Shown: one piece after another, positions 1-8,759 of the stretch | Layout: each line of letters begins with the position of its first letter | Numbering within the stretch: the first letter of the stretch is position 1 | Assembly: GCA_023251555.1 (NCBI GenBank) | Contig: JAHEYN010000024.1 | Location: 1 to 39,637, forward strand | Source: Bacteroidota bacterium | GTDB lineage: Bacteria; Bacteroidota; Bacteroidia; AKYH767-A; JAHEYN01 | Direction: 5' to 3' | Length of the DNA: 39,637 bases | Translations under genes and position numbers: made by a program | The notes under the pieces: generated by a model | The model's database searches: none | What the model was told of the DNA's origin: nothing | Seen by the model: the letters and a program-made list of their open reading frames with translations, nothing else

Positions 1-213
1 GTAGTCCCTCCCTCTCTCGAAGTATTGCAGCAGAGGCTTAAAAAGCGGTCTACGGAAACGCACGACAGCTTTAAGAGGAGAGTATCAAAAGCCGGAGAGG
101 AACTTTCGTATGCCGGGCAGTTCGACAGGGTTCTGATGAATACAAATCTTACAGTCAGCCTGCAGGAGGCTGAAGAAATTGTCCGGGAGTTCCTGGGCCG
201 CGCTAACAAATGA
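1..213 (+). CDS. gmk: Guanylate kinase, C-terminal part (5' truncated by window)
   Basis: The frame is open from base 1 and encodes the last 70 residues. Guanylate kinase phosphorylates GMP to GDP in the cytoplasm. The visible part matches the family's C-terminal helical region: a PPSLEVLQQRLKKR stretch, then R-RV-KA-EEL-YA, then FDRVLMNTNL, as in other Gmk proteins. The N-terminal P-loop lies outside the window. The stop codon overlaps the nadD start (ATGA), so the two are probably translationally coupled. The identification rests on this C-terminal pattern only. Confidence 0.85.
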   Translation, partial: VVPPSLEVLQQRLKKRSTETHDSFKRRVSKAGEELSYAGQFDRVLMNTNLTVSLQEAEEIVREFLGRANK

Positions 214-788
214 AAACAGGTCTTTTTTTCGGAACATTTAATCCCATCCATGTGGGCCACATGGTTATTGCAGGTTATCTTGCTGAATTTACTGATCTTG
301 ACCGGGTTTGCTTCGTGGTAACGCCCCATAATCCGGCAAAGGGCAAGGCCTCCCTGCTTAAAGAACACCATCGTTTAAGGCTGGTGCGGGAAGCAATAGG
401 AGATAACAGGAGGTTCAGGGTGAGCGATGTGGAGTTTAAGCTGCCCCAGCCTTCTTACACCATTAATACCCTGCTTCATCTCAGGGAGCAGCATCCGCCG
501 GGTGAGCAGTTTGTACTTATCATGGGAAGCGATAACCTTGAAAATTTTCACAAATGGAAGAATCATGAACAGATACTGGAGCAGTTTGAAATTTATGTGT
601 ATCCCCGTCCCGGCTGCGACGGAGGGAAGTACCGCCTGCATCCCAGGGTGAAAATGACGGAAGCCCCTGTCATGGAAATATCCTCAAGTTTTATCCGGCA
701 GGCTGTAAGAAATAAAAAAGATGTCCGGTATATGATGCCGGAGGCGGTTTATACATATATCCGGGAAATGCATTTTTATGAAAAATAG
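210..788 (+). CDS. nadD: Nicotinate-nucleotide adenylyltransferase NadD
   Basis: The 192-residue protein transfers AMP from ATP to nicotinate mononucleotide, the shared step of NAD synthesis in the cytoplasm. Residues 8-17 (GTFNPIHVGH) are the nucleotidyltransferase signature with both histidines of the HxGH motif, and residues 157-163 (ISSSFIR) are the second ATP-binding signature. Length is normal for NadD. It overlaps the end of gmk by 4 bases, which fixes the ATG start. The quinolinate-forming genes nadA and nadB lie about 18 kb downstream in the same window; nadC is not seen. Confidence 0.93.
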   Translation: MKTGLFFGTFNPIHVGHMVIAGYLAEFTDLDRVCFVVTPHNPAKGKASLLKEHHRLRLVREAIGDNRRFRVSDVEFKLPQPSYTINTLLHLREQHPPGEQFVLIMGSDNLENFHKWKNHEQILEQFEIYVYPRPGCDGGKYRLHPRVKMTEAPVMEISSSFIRQAVRNKKDVRYMMPEAVYTYIREMHFYEK

Positions 789-880
789 AGGATGGCAGGC
801 CCGCAGAAGCATTTATATGCAGGTGTAATCCTGTGGGATGAATAAAGAGGCGAAAAAAATCTGATAAAAAGGGGAGCGTG

Positions 881-1579
881 CTACACTTTTGCCTTTTCAG
901 CGCTTAACAGGGATTCGAAAAGAATTCTGCCGTCGGTGTTGCCGAGGTCAGGGTCTGCCGCACGCTCCGGGTGAGGCATCATTCCGAAGACATTCCTTGT
1001 TTCATTACAGATACCTGCGATGTTTTCAAGTGCTCCGTTGGGGTTGGCTTCCGGAATTACAGCTCCCGCGGCATCACAATAACGGAAAAGGATCTGTTTG
1101 TTTTTTTTCATGCGGGAGAGTGTGTCACTTTCAGCATAATATCTTCCCTCCCCGTGTGCCACGGGAATCTTCAGTGCCCTCGAAGTTTCCGGAAGCGCAG
1201 TAATCAGACTGTCGTGGTGCTCAGCCCTGATAAAAACATTTTTACAGATGAACTTGTGGTCGAGGTTGTGAAGAAGCGCTCCGGGGAGCAGCCCTGCCTC
1301 GCAAAGAATCTGGAACCCGTTGCAGATACCAAGCACATACCCGCCCCTGCCGGCATGAGCAATGACAGACTCCATGATGGGAGAGAAACGGGCAATGGCT
1401 CCGGAACGCAGGTAATCCCCGTAGGAAAATCCACCGGGCAGCACGATAAAATCACAATTCCTGAGGTCACGGTCCTTGTGCCATAAGATGGCAACCTCTT
1501 GCTGCATAATAGTTTCAAGAACATAGATCATATCCCTGTCACAGTTCGAACCGGGGAAAATAACAACGCCGAATTTCAT
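881..1579 (-). CDS. purQ: Phosphoribosylformylglycinamidine synthase, glutaminase subunit PurQ
   Basis: A 232-residue class I glutamine amidotransferase that supplies ammonia to PurL in the fourth step of purine synthesis. The nucleophile is Cys86 in GICNGFQIL, and the His203/Glu205 pair sits in PHPERA. It starts MKFGVVIFPGSNCD, typical of PurQ. A separate PurQ implies a small PurL plus PurS elsewhere, rather than the single large PurL found in Bacteroides-type genomes; neither partner is in the window. It is convergent with nadD and divergent from tyrS. Confidence 0.93.
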   Translation of the reverse strand: MKFGVVIFPGSNCDRDMIYVLETIMQQEVAILWHKDRDLRNCDFIVLPGGFSYGDYLRSGAIARFSPIMESVIAHAGRGGYVLGICNGFQILCEAGLLPGALLHNLDHKFICKNVFIRAEHHDSLITALPETSRALKIPVAHGEGRYYAESDTLSRMKKNKQILFRYCDAAGAVIPEANPNGALENIAGICNETRNVFGMMPHPERAADPDLGNTDGRILFESLLSAEKAKV

Positions 1580-1613
1580 AGCAGATTTTTTGGAAGAATA
1601 ATTTCTCTTGCTG

Positions 1614-1621
1614 CAAAAATA
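1614..1621 (-). promoter_or_regulatory. Possible Bacteroidota -7 element for purQ
   Basis: On the minus strand this reads TATTTTTG, a match to TAnnTTTG, about 35 bases before the purQ ATG. No good -33 TTG is seen at 18-20 bases. A small GCGGC/GCCGC hairpin (1636-1654) lies just upstream. Confidence 0.35.
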
Positions 1622-1755
1622 ACTAATTATATATAGCGGCGTAAATTAGGCCGCACGACACTTTGTTCTTTTTTTCCGAATCATTCCGTAAGCTGAGGAT
1701 GTATTTTGTGGTACATGAGTAATACCCGGTGATAATGCGGGAGTATTTAAAATTT

Positions 1756-1763
1756 TATCTTTG
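1756..1763 (+). promoter_or_regulatory. -7 promoter element for tyrS
   Basis: TATCTTTG matches TAnnTTTG. The TTG at 1761, which would extend the tyrS reading frame, lies inside this element and so is unlikely to be a start codon. The ATG at 1779 follows 15 bases later, giving a very short leader. The -33 element is weak. Confidence 0.5.
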
Positions 1764-1778
1764 AAAAAAAATCCTGAT

Positions 1779-3056
1779 ATGAACTTTGTTGAAGAGTTGA
1801 GATGGAGAGGTATGATTCACGATATCATGCCCGGCGTGGAGGAGCAGTTAAACAAGGGAATGATCACAGCCTATGTGGGTATTGATCCCACTGCAGATTC
1901 CCTTCATATAGGCCATCTCGTGTCTGTTATGATGCTGACACACCTGCAGAAGGCAGGGCACAGGCCTCTTGCCCTTGTCGGGGGCGCTACGGCCATGATC
2001 GGGGACCCCTCCGGGAAAGCTGAAGAAAGGAAACTTCTTTCTGACGGGGAAGTCAGGACCAATGAACAGGCTATCAGGAAACAGCTTGAGAAGTTTCTTG
2101 ACTTTAAATGCGGGAAAAACTCCGCTGAAATAGTAAATAACAATGACTGGTTTAAAGACATTACACTCATTTCTTTTTTAAGGGATGTTGGGAAGCATCT
2201 TACCGTGAGTTACCTGCTGGGAAAAGGTTTTGTGAAGGAGCGTATTGAGCGGGAGCTTTCATTTACGGAGTTTAACTACATCCTTATGCAGGCTTATGAT
2301 TTCATGTGGCTTCACCGGAACAAGAACTGCATGCTGCAGATGGGAGGCTCGGACCAGTGGGGAAATATTACCGCAGGCACTGAACTCATACGAAAAAAAC
2401 TCAGGCAGGAGTCGTTCGGGATGACCTGCCCCTTAATCACGAAAGCGGACGGAGGCAAGTTCGGTAAAACGGAAGAAGGGAATATCTGGCTGGATCCCCG
2501 TAAAACATCGCCGTATAAGTTCTACCAGTTCTGGCTGAATGTTTCTGACGGGGACGCAGCAAAATACCTCCGCATTTTTACACTTTTATCCCGGGAAGAA
2601 ATTTCGCAGCTTGAAGAGCAGCACCAGGGCGGGCCCCATCTCCGGGTACTGCAAAAAGCACTTGCAAAAGATGTGACGGTAAGGATTCATTCTCTGCGGG
2701 AGTATGAGCTTGCCGTGGAAGCTTCCGGGATATTGTTCGGCAAAGGCACCCCGGAATCCCTGGGCAGCCTCCCGGAGGAAACCCTGCTTTCGGTTATGGA
2801 GGGAGTCCCCAGGGTTTCAGTGCCCTTACAATCGTTTAAGGCTGGAATTAATATCATAGATCTCCTTACCGAATCTTCAGGAATATTCCCTTCCCGCGGA
2901 GAGGCGCGTAAGATGCTTGCAGGGGGAGGGGTGTTTTTGAACAAAGAGAAACTTACTGACCCGGCTTTGCAGGTATCGGCTGCGAACCTTTTGAATAATA
3001 AATACCTCCTGGTGCAGAAAGGGAAGAAAAACTACTACCTGTTTATTGCGGGATAA
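1779..3056 (+). CDS. tyrS: Tyrosyl-tRNA synthetase
   Basis: A 425-residue class I aminoacyl-tRNA synthetase that charges tRNA-Tyr in the cytoplasm. It carries the HIGH motif (residues 43-46), the KFGKT form of the KMSKS loop (227-231), and the GGSDQWGNI tyrosine-pocket segment typical of TyrRS. The C-terminus from about residue 368 is an S4-like RNA-binding domain. The ATG at 1779 ([11 protein letters not shown]) is preferred because the family begins this way in Bacteroidota and the upstream in-frame TTG at 1761 falls inside a promoter element. It stands alone. Confidence 0.95.
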   Translation: MNFVEELRWRGMIHDIMPGVEEQLNKGMITAYVGIDPTADSLHIGHLVSVMMLTHLQKAGHRPLALVGGATAMIGDPSGKAEERKLLSDGEVRTNEQAIRKQLEKFLDFKCGKNSAEIVNNNDWFKDITLISFLRDVGKHLTVSYLLGKGFVKERIERELSFTEFNYILMQAYDFMWLHRNKNCMLQMGGSDQWGNITAGTELIRKKLRQESFGMTCPLITKADGGKFGKTEEGNIWLDPRKTSPYKFYQFWLNVSDGDAAKYLRIFTLLSREEISQLEEQHQGGPHLRVLQKALAKDVTVRIHSLREYELAVEASGILFGKGTPESLGSLPEETLLSVMEGVPRVSVPLQSFKAGINIIDLLTESSGIFPSRGEARKMLAGGGVFLNKEKLTDPALQVSAANLLNNKYLLVQKGKKNYYLFIAG

Positions 3057-3068
3057 ATCCTTTCCGGC

Positions 3069-4520
3069 TTAATACCTGCTGATAGCCAGCCTTGATACAG
3101 CAGAGGCGTTCCCTGTAATTATTTTTACAAGGTAAATGCCGTCCGGCTGGCTTGAAATATCAACCACTGAGTTTGGCAGATGGCACGAAGAAGAGTATAT
3201 TTTCTCGCCGACCATGTTATATATTTCAACACAGTATTGCCCGTTGCGTACTTGTTCAGAGAGCAGGGTAAATTTTCCGTTACAGGGATCCGGAAAAAGT
3301 CTGGCGGCTATGTCTCCGGCCTGCCGGGATTGCGCCATTCCCGTTACTGAAACAGTATCCCAGAAGGCATAGAGGTAGCCATCGTCGGATGTGATATAAA
3401 GAGTGCCGTCGGTATCGAGGGCGGGAGATGCTTCGGAGATGCGGCCCCCTGTCGTGTAGGACCATTTCAGTGCTCCGTTCTTGTCAATGGCATAGACTTT
3501 ATTATCTACGGCCCCCGTGAATACCGTTCCTTCCTTGTCGGCCACTGGAAAGGAAATGATGCCGTAAAAATTTGACTGGTTGGGATCCGGCCCTGTCTGG
3601 TAGCTCCATTTTATCGTATGTGTTTTCCCGCTGATGGCATTAAGAATACCCTGGTTTGTTCCTGCATAGATGGTGGTGTCGGGGGTTATTGCGGGAGCAA
3701 TGATCCCTGCTGCCTGGCTGGAAAAGCTGCCCACAGACCATTGCAGCTGGCCGTTATTGTTAAGTACATAAAGGGTTGGTTGTGCCGCCACATAGATAAG
3801 GCTGTCAGGGCCGATAACCGGGGTTCCGCAGTGGACACCTCCTGTGCCGTTGACTATATATTTCCATTTAAAACTTCCATCAGGGTTTAATGCATAAACA
3901 GTTGAATCCGACCCGCAGTGGGCATCGCCTCCGCCAACCAGCACTGTCCCGTCATTATGGATCGTAACAGAATACGATACACAGCCCTGTGTAAGGTATT
4001 TCCACCGCTCAGAACCATCGGACGTTTTTAAAGCATAGACATAGTGATCCCAGCAGCCCTGGTACAGGGTGCTGTCATCTTCCGACAGGGTGACCCCGAA
4101 GATCATGGTATCCCCCACGGCATGTATCCATTGCTGGTTACCGAGAGTGTCAAGGGCAACGATATTGGTATTTGACACAATGAAAATGCGGCTGCCGTCT
4201 TTTGAGATGGCCGGCCCCTGAGCGCCAGGGTATGGCTTCGTCCATTTAAGATTGCCACCCCGGTCCAGGGCAGTGATTTTACCGGGCCCGCAAACATAAA
4301 TCGTTCCGGCTGATGAGATGGCAACGCTGTTCCCTCCTTCAAAACCGGTAGTCCCGGTAAAATACTTCCATCGCACCGTCGCACTCTGGGGGCCCTTCAC
4401 ATCAGCGTATCCTGCATGCTGACGGTTATTATGGAACATTTGCCATGGATGCTGGGCATTGCCTTGAACTGTAGTGAGCGCCAGGGCGGCACAGATCACA
4501 AGGTGGGTGGTTTTTTTCAT
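3069..4520 (-). CDS. Secreted PQQ-type beta-propeller protein with T9SS sorting domain
   Basis: A 483-residue protein with a Sec signal peptide (about residues 1-22, ending NAQ). The body is made of repeats with alternating LxWxY and tIYVgxxdgxlyAl patterns (for example WKYFTGTTG, LKWSYTTGG, GTLYITSDDGYLYAF), which mark a PQQ-like or quinoprotein-type beta-propeller. The last 80 residues (from LFPDPCNGKF through GIYLVKIITG) are a Por secretion-system C-terminal domain, so it should cross the outer membrane by type IX secretion and end on the surface or outside. No enzyme active site is recognised. It is the last gene of a three-gene minus-strand run, 11 bases after its neighbour. Confidence 0.85.
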   Translation of the reverse strand: MKKTTHLVICAALALTTVQGNAQHPWQMFHNNRQHAGYADVKGPQSATVRWKYFTGTTGFEGGNSVAISSAGTIYVCGPGKITALDRGGNLKWTKPYPGAQGPAISKDGSRIFIVSNTNIVALDTLGNQQWIHAVGDTMIFGVTLSEDDSTLYQGCWDHYVYALKTSDGSERWKYLTQGCVSYSVTIHNDGTVLVGGGDAHCGSDSTVYALNPDGSFKWKYIVNGTGGVHCGTPVIGPDSLIYVAAQPTLYVLNNNGQLQWSVGSFSSQAAGIIAPAITPDTTIYAGTNQGILNAISGKTHTIKWSYQTGPDPNQSNFYGIISFPVADKEGTVFTGAVDNKVYAIDKNGALKWSYTTGGRISEASPALDTDGTLYITSDDGYLYAFWDTVSVTGMAQSRQAGDIAARLFPDPCNGKFTLLSEQVRNGQYCVEIYNMVGEKIYSSSCHLPNSVVDISSQPDGIYLVKIITGNASAVSRLAISRY

Positions 4521-4531
4521 GGCAGAGAGGG

Positions 4532-5587
4532 TTAATGATTATTTGAATTTGATTGTTCCCCTGAGAAATCTACTCTCAGTATGGTTTTGTTGCTTCCTAT
4601 CACGTACGCGGTGGTGCTGTTGATAAATGCAAGTTCGTACAGATTCACATTGGAAGGGGTATGAAGCAATGTCCACTTTTGTGAAAATTCTGATTTTGAA
4701 AGCAGCAGTCCCCTGCATGCAGAGGCAAGTGTATGAATGCCGTTCGAAGCGACATCCCATATCATTCCCGTTTCCCTGAACTTCAGTATCTTTTTGGATG
4801 CATCTATGATAACACCGTATTTACCGAGGCTTCCGTTTTTCCCGCCGGAGGAATAACCCCCGGATAATTTATTGAAACTGTGGAGAAGCACGGAATAATG
4901 CTCTTTGAGTTTTTGCCAGTACTGGCCTTCATTTACAGAGCACAGCACGCGTGTTCCCAAAGGGGAGTATGACAGCGCATACAGGGTTTTCTCTTTGGCA
5001 TCGAAATACATATCCCATATCATGGAAGTGAAATCTTTGTAAACTTCCTTCCATGTTTTTCCTTTATCGCTTGTTTTCAGGATAAATCCACCGGGGACAG
5101 CCCTCTCTCCTCTCGATATTTTTGATTTTCCCCCGCAAATAAAAGCAGTTGAATCATTCACTGTCACCATATTGTAAAAGCATTGGCCGGCATAACCGCT
5201 GAGCTGGGTTACATACCATTTATCGGGGAGCCGGGAGTAGCGGTAGATTACGCCTTTATCACCGCAAAGGAGAATAGTGTTCTCATCCAGCTTTGCCATT
5301 TTCAGTATGTGGGCGCCGAGGGAAGGATAATGTATTACTTCCAGCCTTCCGTCAGCAGTGATTTTTTTCAGGATCCCGTATTTTCCTCCCACCCAGTATT
5401 CAGAAGGGCCTGCCTGTATGATATCATAGTAGGATGAATCTGTCCCGGAGGTGCTGCTTTCAATTACAGAAATGTTCTGGGCGCAGGAGAATATGGGAGA
5501 GAGAAGTGTGAAGCAAACACATATGCACAGGCTGCGCTTTATTAATGCGGGAGTGGGTTTATTTATTCGAAAAAGAAAGGGGATCAC
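4532..5587 (-). CDS. Exported BNR/Ycf48-like beta-propeller protein, possible lipoprotein
   Basis: A 351-residue protein with a long signal peptide ending LLSPIFSCAQ. The Cys could be a lipidation site, although the preceding residues fit a lipobox only loosely. The mature part has repeated segments such as FILKTSDKGKTWKEV and VLCSVNEGQYWQKL, which resemble BNR/Asp-box or Ycf48-type repeats and suggest a six- or seven-bladed propeller. There is no T9SS tail. Its start overlaps the stop of the Nfu gene by 4 bases (ATGA), so they are probably coupled. Function is unknown; a shell or sensor role outside the inner membrane is only inferred. Confidence 0.7.
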   Translation of the reverse strand: MIPFLFRINKPTPALIKRSLCICVCFTLLSPIFSCAQNISVIESSTSGTDSSYYDIIQAGPSEYWVGGKYGILKKITADGRLEVIHYPSLGAHILKMAKLDENTILLCGDKGVIYRYSRLPDKWYVTQLSGYAGQCFYNMVTVNDSTAFICGGKSKISRGERAVPGGFILKTSDKGKTWKEVYKDFTSMIWDMYFDAKEKTLYALSYSPLGTRVLCSVNEGQYWQKLKEHYSVLLHSFNKLSGGYSSGGKNGSLGKYGVIIDASKKILKFRETGMIWDVASNGIHTLASACRGLLLSKSEFSQKWTLLHTPSNVNLYELAFINSTTAYVIGSNKTILRVDFSGEQSNSNNH

Positions 5588-6177
5588 AGTATGTCGTTTT
5601 CTGCAATTACTTTCTGAACGCCAGGTACCATGCGGGTCAGGAGGTTTTCAATCCCGTTTTTCAGTGTGACAGCGGAGGACGGGCACCCGCTGCACGCCCC
5701 TTTCAGCATGACGGTTACAACTCCATTGTCGAACGACCTGAAATGAATCGCGCCCCCGTCGCCTTCAACGGCCGGGCGGATATATTCATTAAGAATGCTT
5801 ATAATCTTTTCTTCCGTATCGTTTCCGGGAGCAGTGACAGAAACGGGATCGGGAACCTGCTTCGCACTGCCTGTAAACACAGGGAGCTTCGCATCTATAT
5901 GCGTTTTGATGATTTCTTTTACTTCAGGAATAATTTCATACCAGTCAAGGCTGCCATCCTGGGTGAGGGTAATAAAATTGCTGCTGATAAACACTCCGCG
6001 GGTGAATGGCAATGCAAAGAGTTTTTCTGCGAGGGGCGAAGATAAAGCCTGTTCCTTATTCCTGTATTCGAGGCTTTCCCCTTCCGCGCCTGCCAAAAGG
6101 GTGTTCAGCACAAACTTCATAGAAACAGGATTGGGCGTGGATTCTGCGTATATACTTACCGGCAGGACTGTGTTCAT
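5584..6177 (-). CDS. Nfu-type iron-sulfur cluster carrier (NifU-like)
   Basis: A 197-residue protein with an N-terminal Nfu_N domain (YAESTPNPVSMKF near the start) and a C-terminal NifU-like domain carrying the CxxC cluster site (Cys162 and Cys165 in GACSGCPSSA). Nfu proteins hold a [4Fe-4S] cluster at a dimer interface and hand it to client enzymes. Candidate clients in this window include quinolinate synthase NadA. The ATG at 6177 is chosen because the longer frame would begin with a TTG at 6204 that lies inside the promoter -7 element. It is the first gene of a run with two exported propeller proteins. Confidence 0.9.
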   Translation of the reverse strand: MNTVLPVSIYAESTPNPVSMKFVLNTLLAGAEGESLEYRNKEQALSSPLAEKLFALPFTRGVFISSNFITLTQDGSLDWYEIIPEVKEIIKTHIDAKLPVFTGSAKQVPDPVSVTAPGNDTEEKIISILNEYIRPAVEGDGGAIHFRSFDNGVVTVMLKGACSGCPSSAVTLKNGIENLLTRMVPGVQKVIAENDIL

Positions 6178-6201
6178 TGGGGTATTGGCGTTACAGGAAC
6201 A

Positions 6202-6231
6202 CAAAGTTATCTAAATTTGCATTTCGTGCAA
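6202..6231 (-). promoter_or_regulatory. Promoter of the Nfu operon
   Basis: Minus strand: TTG (6231-6229), 19 bases, TAACTTTG (6209-6202), an excellent match to the Bacteroidota consensus. Transcription would begin near 6195, leaving a leader of about 18 bases before the ATG at 6177. Confidence 0.65.
6212..6219 (+). promoter_or_regulatory. -7 element of the divergent acyltransferase gene
   Basis: TAAATTTG matches TAnnTTTG and lies 2 bases from the opposing Nfu -7 box, so the two promoters overlap. The best upstream TTG (6185-6187) is 24 bases away, longer than usual. The leader to the ATG at 6298 would be about 70 bases. Confidence 0.4.
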
Positions 6232-6297
6232 GTGAAATGGTGTCCGGGGCCGGAACTCCTGCAATACCAATTGCTTATACAAACAAGTATTCCGGGG

Positions 6298-7296
6298 ATG
6301 GTGAACAACAACATTAACAATTTTTATGACAGGATATTCAATTGTTCTGCCGGCGAAGATTTTGCCCGGCTTGCCATGGAGATTTTTCTTTACCAGTCCC
6401 GGCACACCCCGGTATATCGTGATTATCTGTCAGCCATAAGTGTGAACCCCGGCCAGGTGAAATCTGCGGGGGAGATACCATTCCTCCCCGTTGAGTTCTT
6501 TAAAACACATAAGGTAGTTGCGGGGGATAAGCCTGCCACGACCCGGTTTACCAGCAGCGGGACTACCGGCGGCCGGGCTGCAGTGCACCACGTTCCGGAT
6601 ATTGCAGTTTACGAAGAATGCTTCACCCGCGGGTTTGAATATTTTTATGGGAATCTTTCACAATATTGTATTCTGGCACTCCTTCCCGCTTATGCCGGGC
6701 GCCAGGATTCTTCCCTGTTATACATGGTTCAGAAGCTTATGGAGAAAGGCGGCCATCCCGGCAGCGGCTTCTACCTCAGGGATTATGACCGCCTGCGGAA
6801 GAGGCTTACAGAGGGTGAATCTGAAGGGCAGAAGACTTTACTCCTTGGTGTTTCATTTGCGCTGCTTGATTTTGCGGAAAGTGCCGAGCCGGTGCATCTC
6901 CGAAATACCATTGTGATGGAAACCGGGGGCATGAAGGGAAGGCGGGAAGAAATAATCAGGGACGACCTGCACAAAAGCCTGCGCAGTTTTTTCGGGGTTG
7001 AAAAAATTCACTCGGAATACGGGATGACAGAACTTCTGTCACAGGCATATTCCCAGGGGGATGGAATATTCCGCACACCTCCATGGATGAGGGTTTCAGC
7101 AAGAGAAATCAATGATCCTTTTTCGGGTGTAACGGAAGGCAGGGCAGGGGGGATTAATATAATTGACCTTGCCAATTTCAATACCTGCTCATTTATTGCA
7201 ACCAGAGATCTTGGCGTGGTGCACAGTAACGGTTCTTTTGAAGTGCTGGGCAGATATGACTACAGTGAAGCAAGAGGCTGTAATTTGATGGTGTAG
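6298..7296 (+). CDS. LuxE/PaaK-like acyl-activating enzyme
   Basis: A 332-residue member of the acyl-protein synthetase (LuxE) branch of the adenylate-forming superfamily. Key segments are the P-loop-like TRFTSSGTTGG and the later HSEYGMTELLSQAYS, as in LuxE and phenylacetate-CoA ligases, with GRYDYSEARGCNL at the end. LuxE proteins activate a fatty acid with ATP and pass it to a cysteine or a partner protein. No luxC-like reductase is nearby, so the substrate is unknown. The ATG at 6298 is preferred over a TTG at 6217 that is part of the promoter. It is divergent from the Nfu operon. Confidence 0.8.
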   Translation: MVNNNINNFYDRIFNCSAGEDFARLAMEIFLYQSRHTPVYRDYLSAISVNPGQVKSAGEIPFLPVEFFKTHKVVAGDKPATTRFTSSGTTGGRAAVHHVPDIAVYEECFTRGFEYFYGNLSQYCILALLPAYAGRQDSSLLYMVQKLMEKGGHPGSGFYLRDYDRLRKRLTEGESEGQKTLLLGVSFALLDFAESAEPVHLRNTIVMETGGMKGRREEIIRDDLHKSLRSFFGVEKIHSEYGMTELLSQAYSQGDGIFRTPPWMRVSAREINDPFSGVTEGRAGGINIIDLANFNTCSFIATRDLGVVHSNGSFEVLGRYDYSEARGCNLMV

Positions 7297-7315
7297 CGCA
7301 AAAGGATTATTTTTG
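7284..7315 (+). promoter_or_regulatory. Promoter of the small membrane protein gene
   Basis: TTTG (7284-7287), 20 bases, TATTTTTG (7308-7315). It overlaps the 3' end of the upstream coding region. The expected start of transcription is at or next to the ATG at 7323, so the mRNA may be leaderless. Confidence 0.55.
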
Positions 7316-7322
7316 AAACATT

Positions 7323-7520
7323 ATGATCAGCAACAGGAGAAGAAATTTTCTCGTAATAACATCGGTTTGTGTAGGCACAGTGCTTTCTGCCCTGCTTCTT
7401 ATATGGAGGAAAGGCAAACTTGGCATTACGGGTTATTCTACGCTTGCATTTAACATGCTTTTTGCTGTTGCTATTATCATAGGCGTGTCGGTGATGCTTG
7501 GGAAGAAAAAGAAAAAATAG
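7323..7520 (+). CDS. Small membrane protein, two predicted helices
   Basis: A 65-residue basic protein. Hydrophobic stretches at about residues 10-27 and 41-59 flank a short polar loop (RKGKLGITGY), and the C-terminus is a run of lysines (GKKKKK), so both ends are probably cytoplasmic. No family is recognised. It has its own promoter with a possible leaderless start. It lies 26 bases after the LuxE-like gene and converges on sucB, whose stop codon is 15 bases away. Confidence 0.65.
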   Translation: MISNRRRNFLVITSVCVGTVLSALLLIWRKGKLGITGYSTLAFNMLFAVAIIIGVSVMLGKKKKK

Positions 7521-7535
7521 AAACCTCTGTCCGTG

Positions 7536-8747
7536 TTACTGCTTTATTCCCAGCAGTTCGCCTGCTGAAACCCCGGCTTTCTGTGCCATGCTGAGCGGAC
7601 TTTCCAGCAATTGCTTGACTTTTACAAGGAATCCCACGGATTCTCTCCCGTCAATGATCCGGTGATCGTACGAGAGTGCCACGTACATCACGGGGCGGAT
7701 TTCCACTTTCCCGTTAACTGCAACAGGCCTCTCCACGATATTGTGCATGCCGAGAATGGCGCTCTGTGGAGGGTTCAGGATGGGCGTTGACAGCATCGAT
7801 CCGAAAACGCCCCCGTTGGTAATGGTGAAAGTTCCTCCCGTCATTTCACTTATAGTGATTTTTCCTTCCCTTGCCTTCGAGGCGAGTTCCGCTATGGTGC
7901 TTTCGATCTGTGCAAAATTTTTGGTCCCGGCATTGCGGATCACCGGTACCATAAGCCCTTTGGGTGCGCTCACCGCGATGCCTATATCGGAGTAATCATG
8001 GTACACAATGTCCTCCCCGTCAATCATGGCATTCACTGCCGGGAATTCTTCCAGTGCAATGGTTACAGCTCTGGTAAAGAATGACATGAACCCCAGGCTT
8101 ACGCCATGGACTTCTTTAAAAGGCTCTTTGTATTTTTTCCTCAGCTCCATTACAGCGCTCATATCAACTTCATTAAAAGTGGTGAGCATGGCTGTCTGGT
8201 TTTTTACAGCTACCAGCCGCTGGGAAATTTTTTTGCGGAGCATGCTCATCTTTTCCCTGCGGACGCGGCCTTCTCCTGTTGGGGGTCCGGCATCTCCGGA
8301 TTTTTTCTTTTCCTCAAGTGCGTCCAGCACATCTCCTTTTGTAATGCGCCCGTCTTTCCCGGTGTGTTTAACCTGGTCTTCTTTGAGGTCATTTTCCCGC
8401 ATCATTTTTCCTGCAGAGGGAGAGGGCGTTTTTCCGGCATAAGCATCTCCTCCGTTTCCGGCCGGAGGTTTTTCGTGAGCGCGTTCGGGTTCCTGCCTGG
8501 TTCCTTTTCCTGAACTGTCAATGGAGCAGACTACCGTTTTAACTTTAACTACCTCTCCGGCGGGGATCAGTATTTTCAGGATGCCCTCAGTTTCGGCATT
8601 AAGGGTGAGGGTGGCTTTGTCTGATTCTATTTCACAGAGAGCTTCATCTTTTTCGATAAAGTCTCCGTCGTTTTTCAGCCAGCGGGAAATCTGTACTTCG
8701 GTTACGGACTCTCCCGGGCTTGGGATCTGCATTTCGATGATGGCCAT
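7536..8747 (-). CDS. sucB: 2-Oxoglutarate dehydrogenase E2 (dihydrolipoyl succinyltransferase)
   Basis: The 403-residue core subunit of the 2-oxoglutarate dehydrogenase complex of the TCA cycle. Domains in order: lipoyl domain (about 1-77) with the lipoylated Lys44 in ESDKATL; a low-complexity linker; the peripheral subunit-binding domain (about 108-146); and the acyltransferase domain (about 170-403) with the catalytic SYDHRIIDG (His362, Asp366). It follows sucA with 12 bases between them, so the two are cotranscribed. The E3 subunit is not in the window. Confidence 0.95.
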   Translation of the reverse strand: MAIIEMQIPSPGESVTEVQISRWLKNDGDFIEKDEALCEIESDKATLTLNAETEGILKILIPAGEVVKVKTVVCSIDSSGKGTRQEPERAHEKPPAGNGGDAYAGKTPSPSAGKMMRENDLKEDQVKHTGKDGRITKGDVLDALEEKKKSGDAGPPTGEGRVRREKMSMLRKKISQRLVAVKNQTAMLTTFNEVDMSAVMELRKKYKEPFKEVHGVSLGFMSFFTRAVTIALEEFPAVNAMIDGEDIVYHDYSDIGIAVSAPKGLMVPVIRNAGTKNFAQIESTIAELASKAREGKITISEMTGGTFTITNGGVFGSMLSTPILNPPQSAILGMHNIVERPVAVNGKVEIRPVMYVALSYDHRIIDGRESVGFLVKVKQLLESPLSMAQKAGVSAGELLGIKQ

Positions 8748-8759
8748 AGGTGGTGTTTT

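Noticed and set aside
1621-1755. Small RNA between purQ and tyrS
   Set aside because: Only a short GCGGC/GCCGC hairpin is visible, with no terminator or conserved RNA features.
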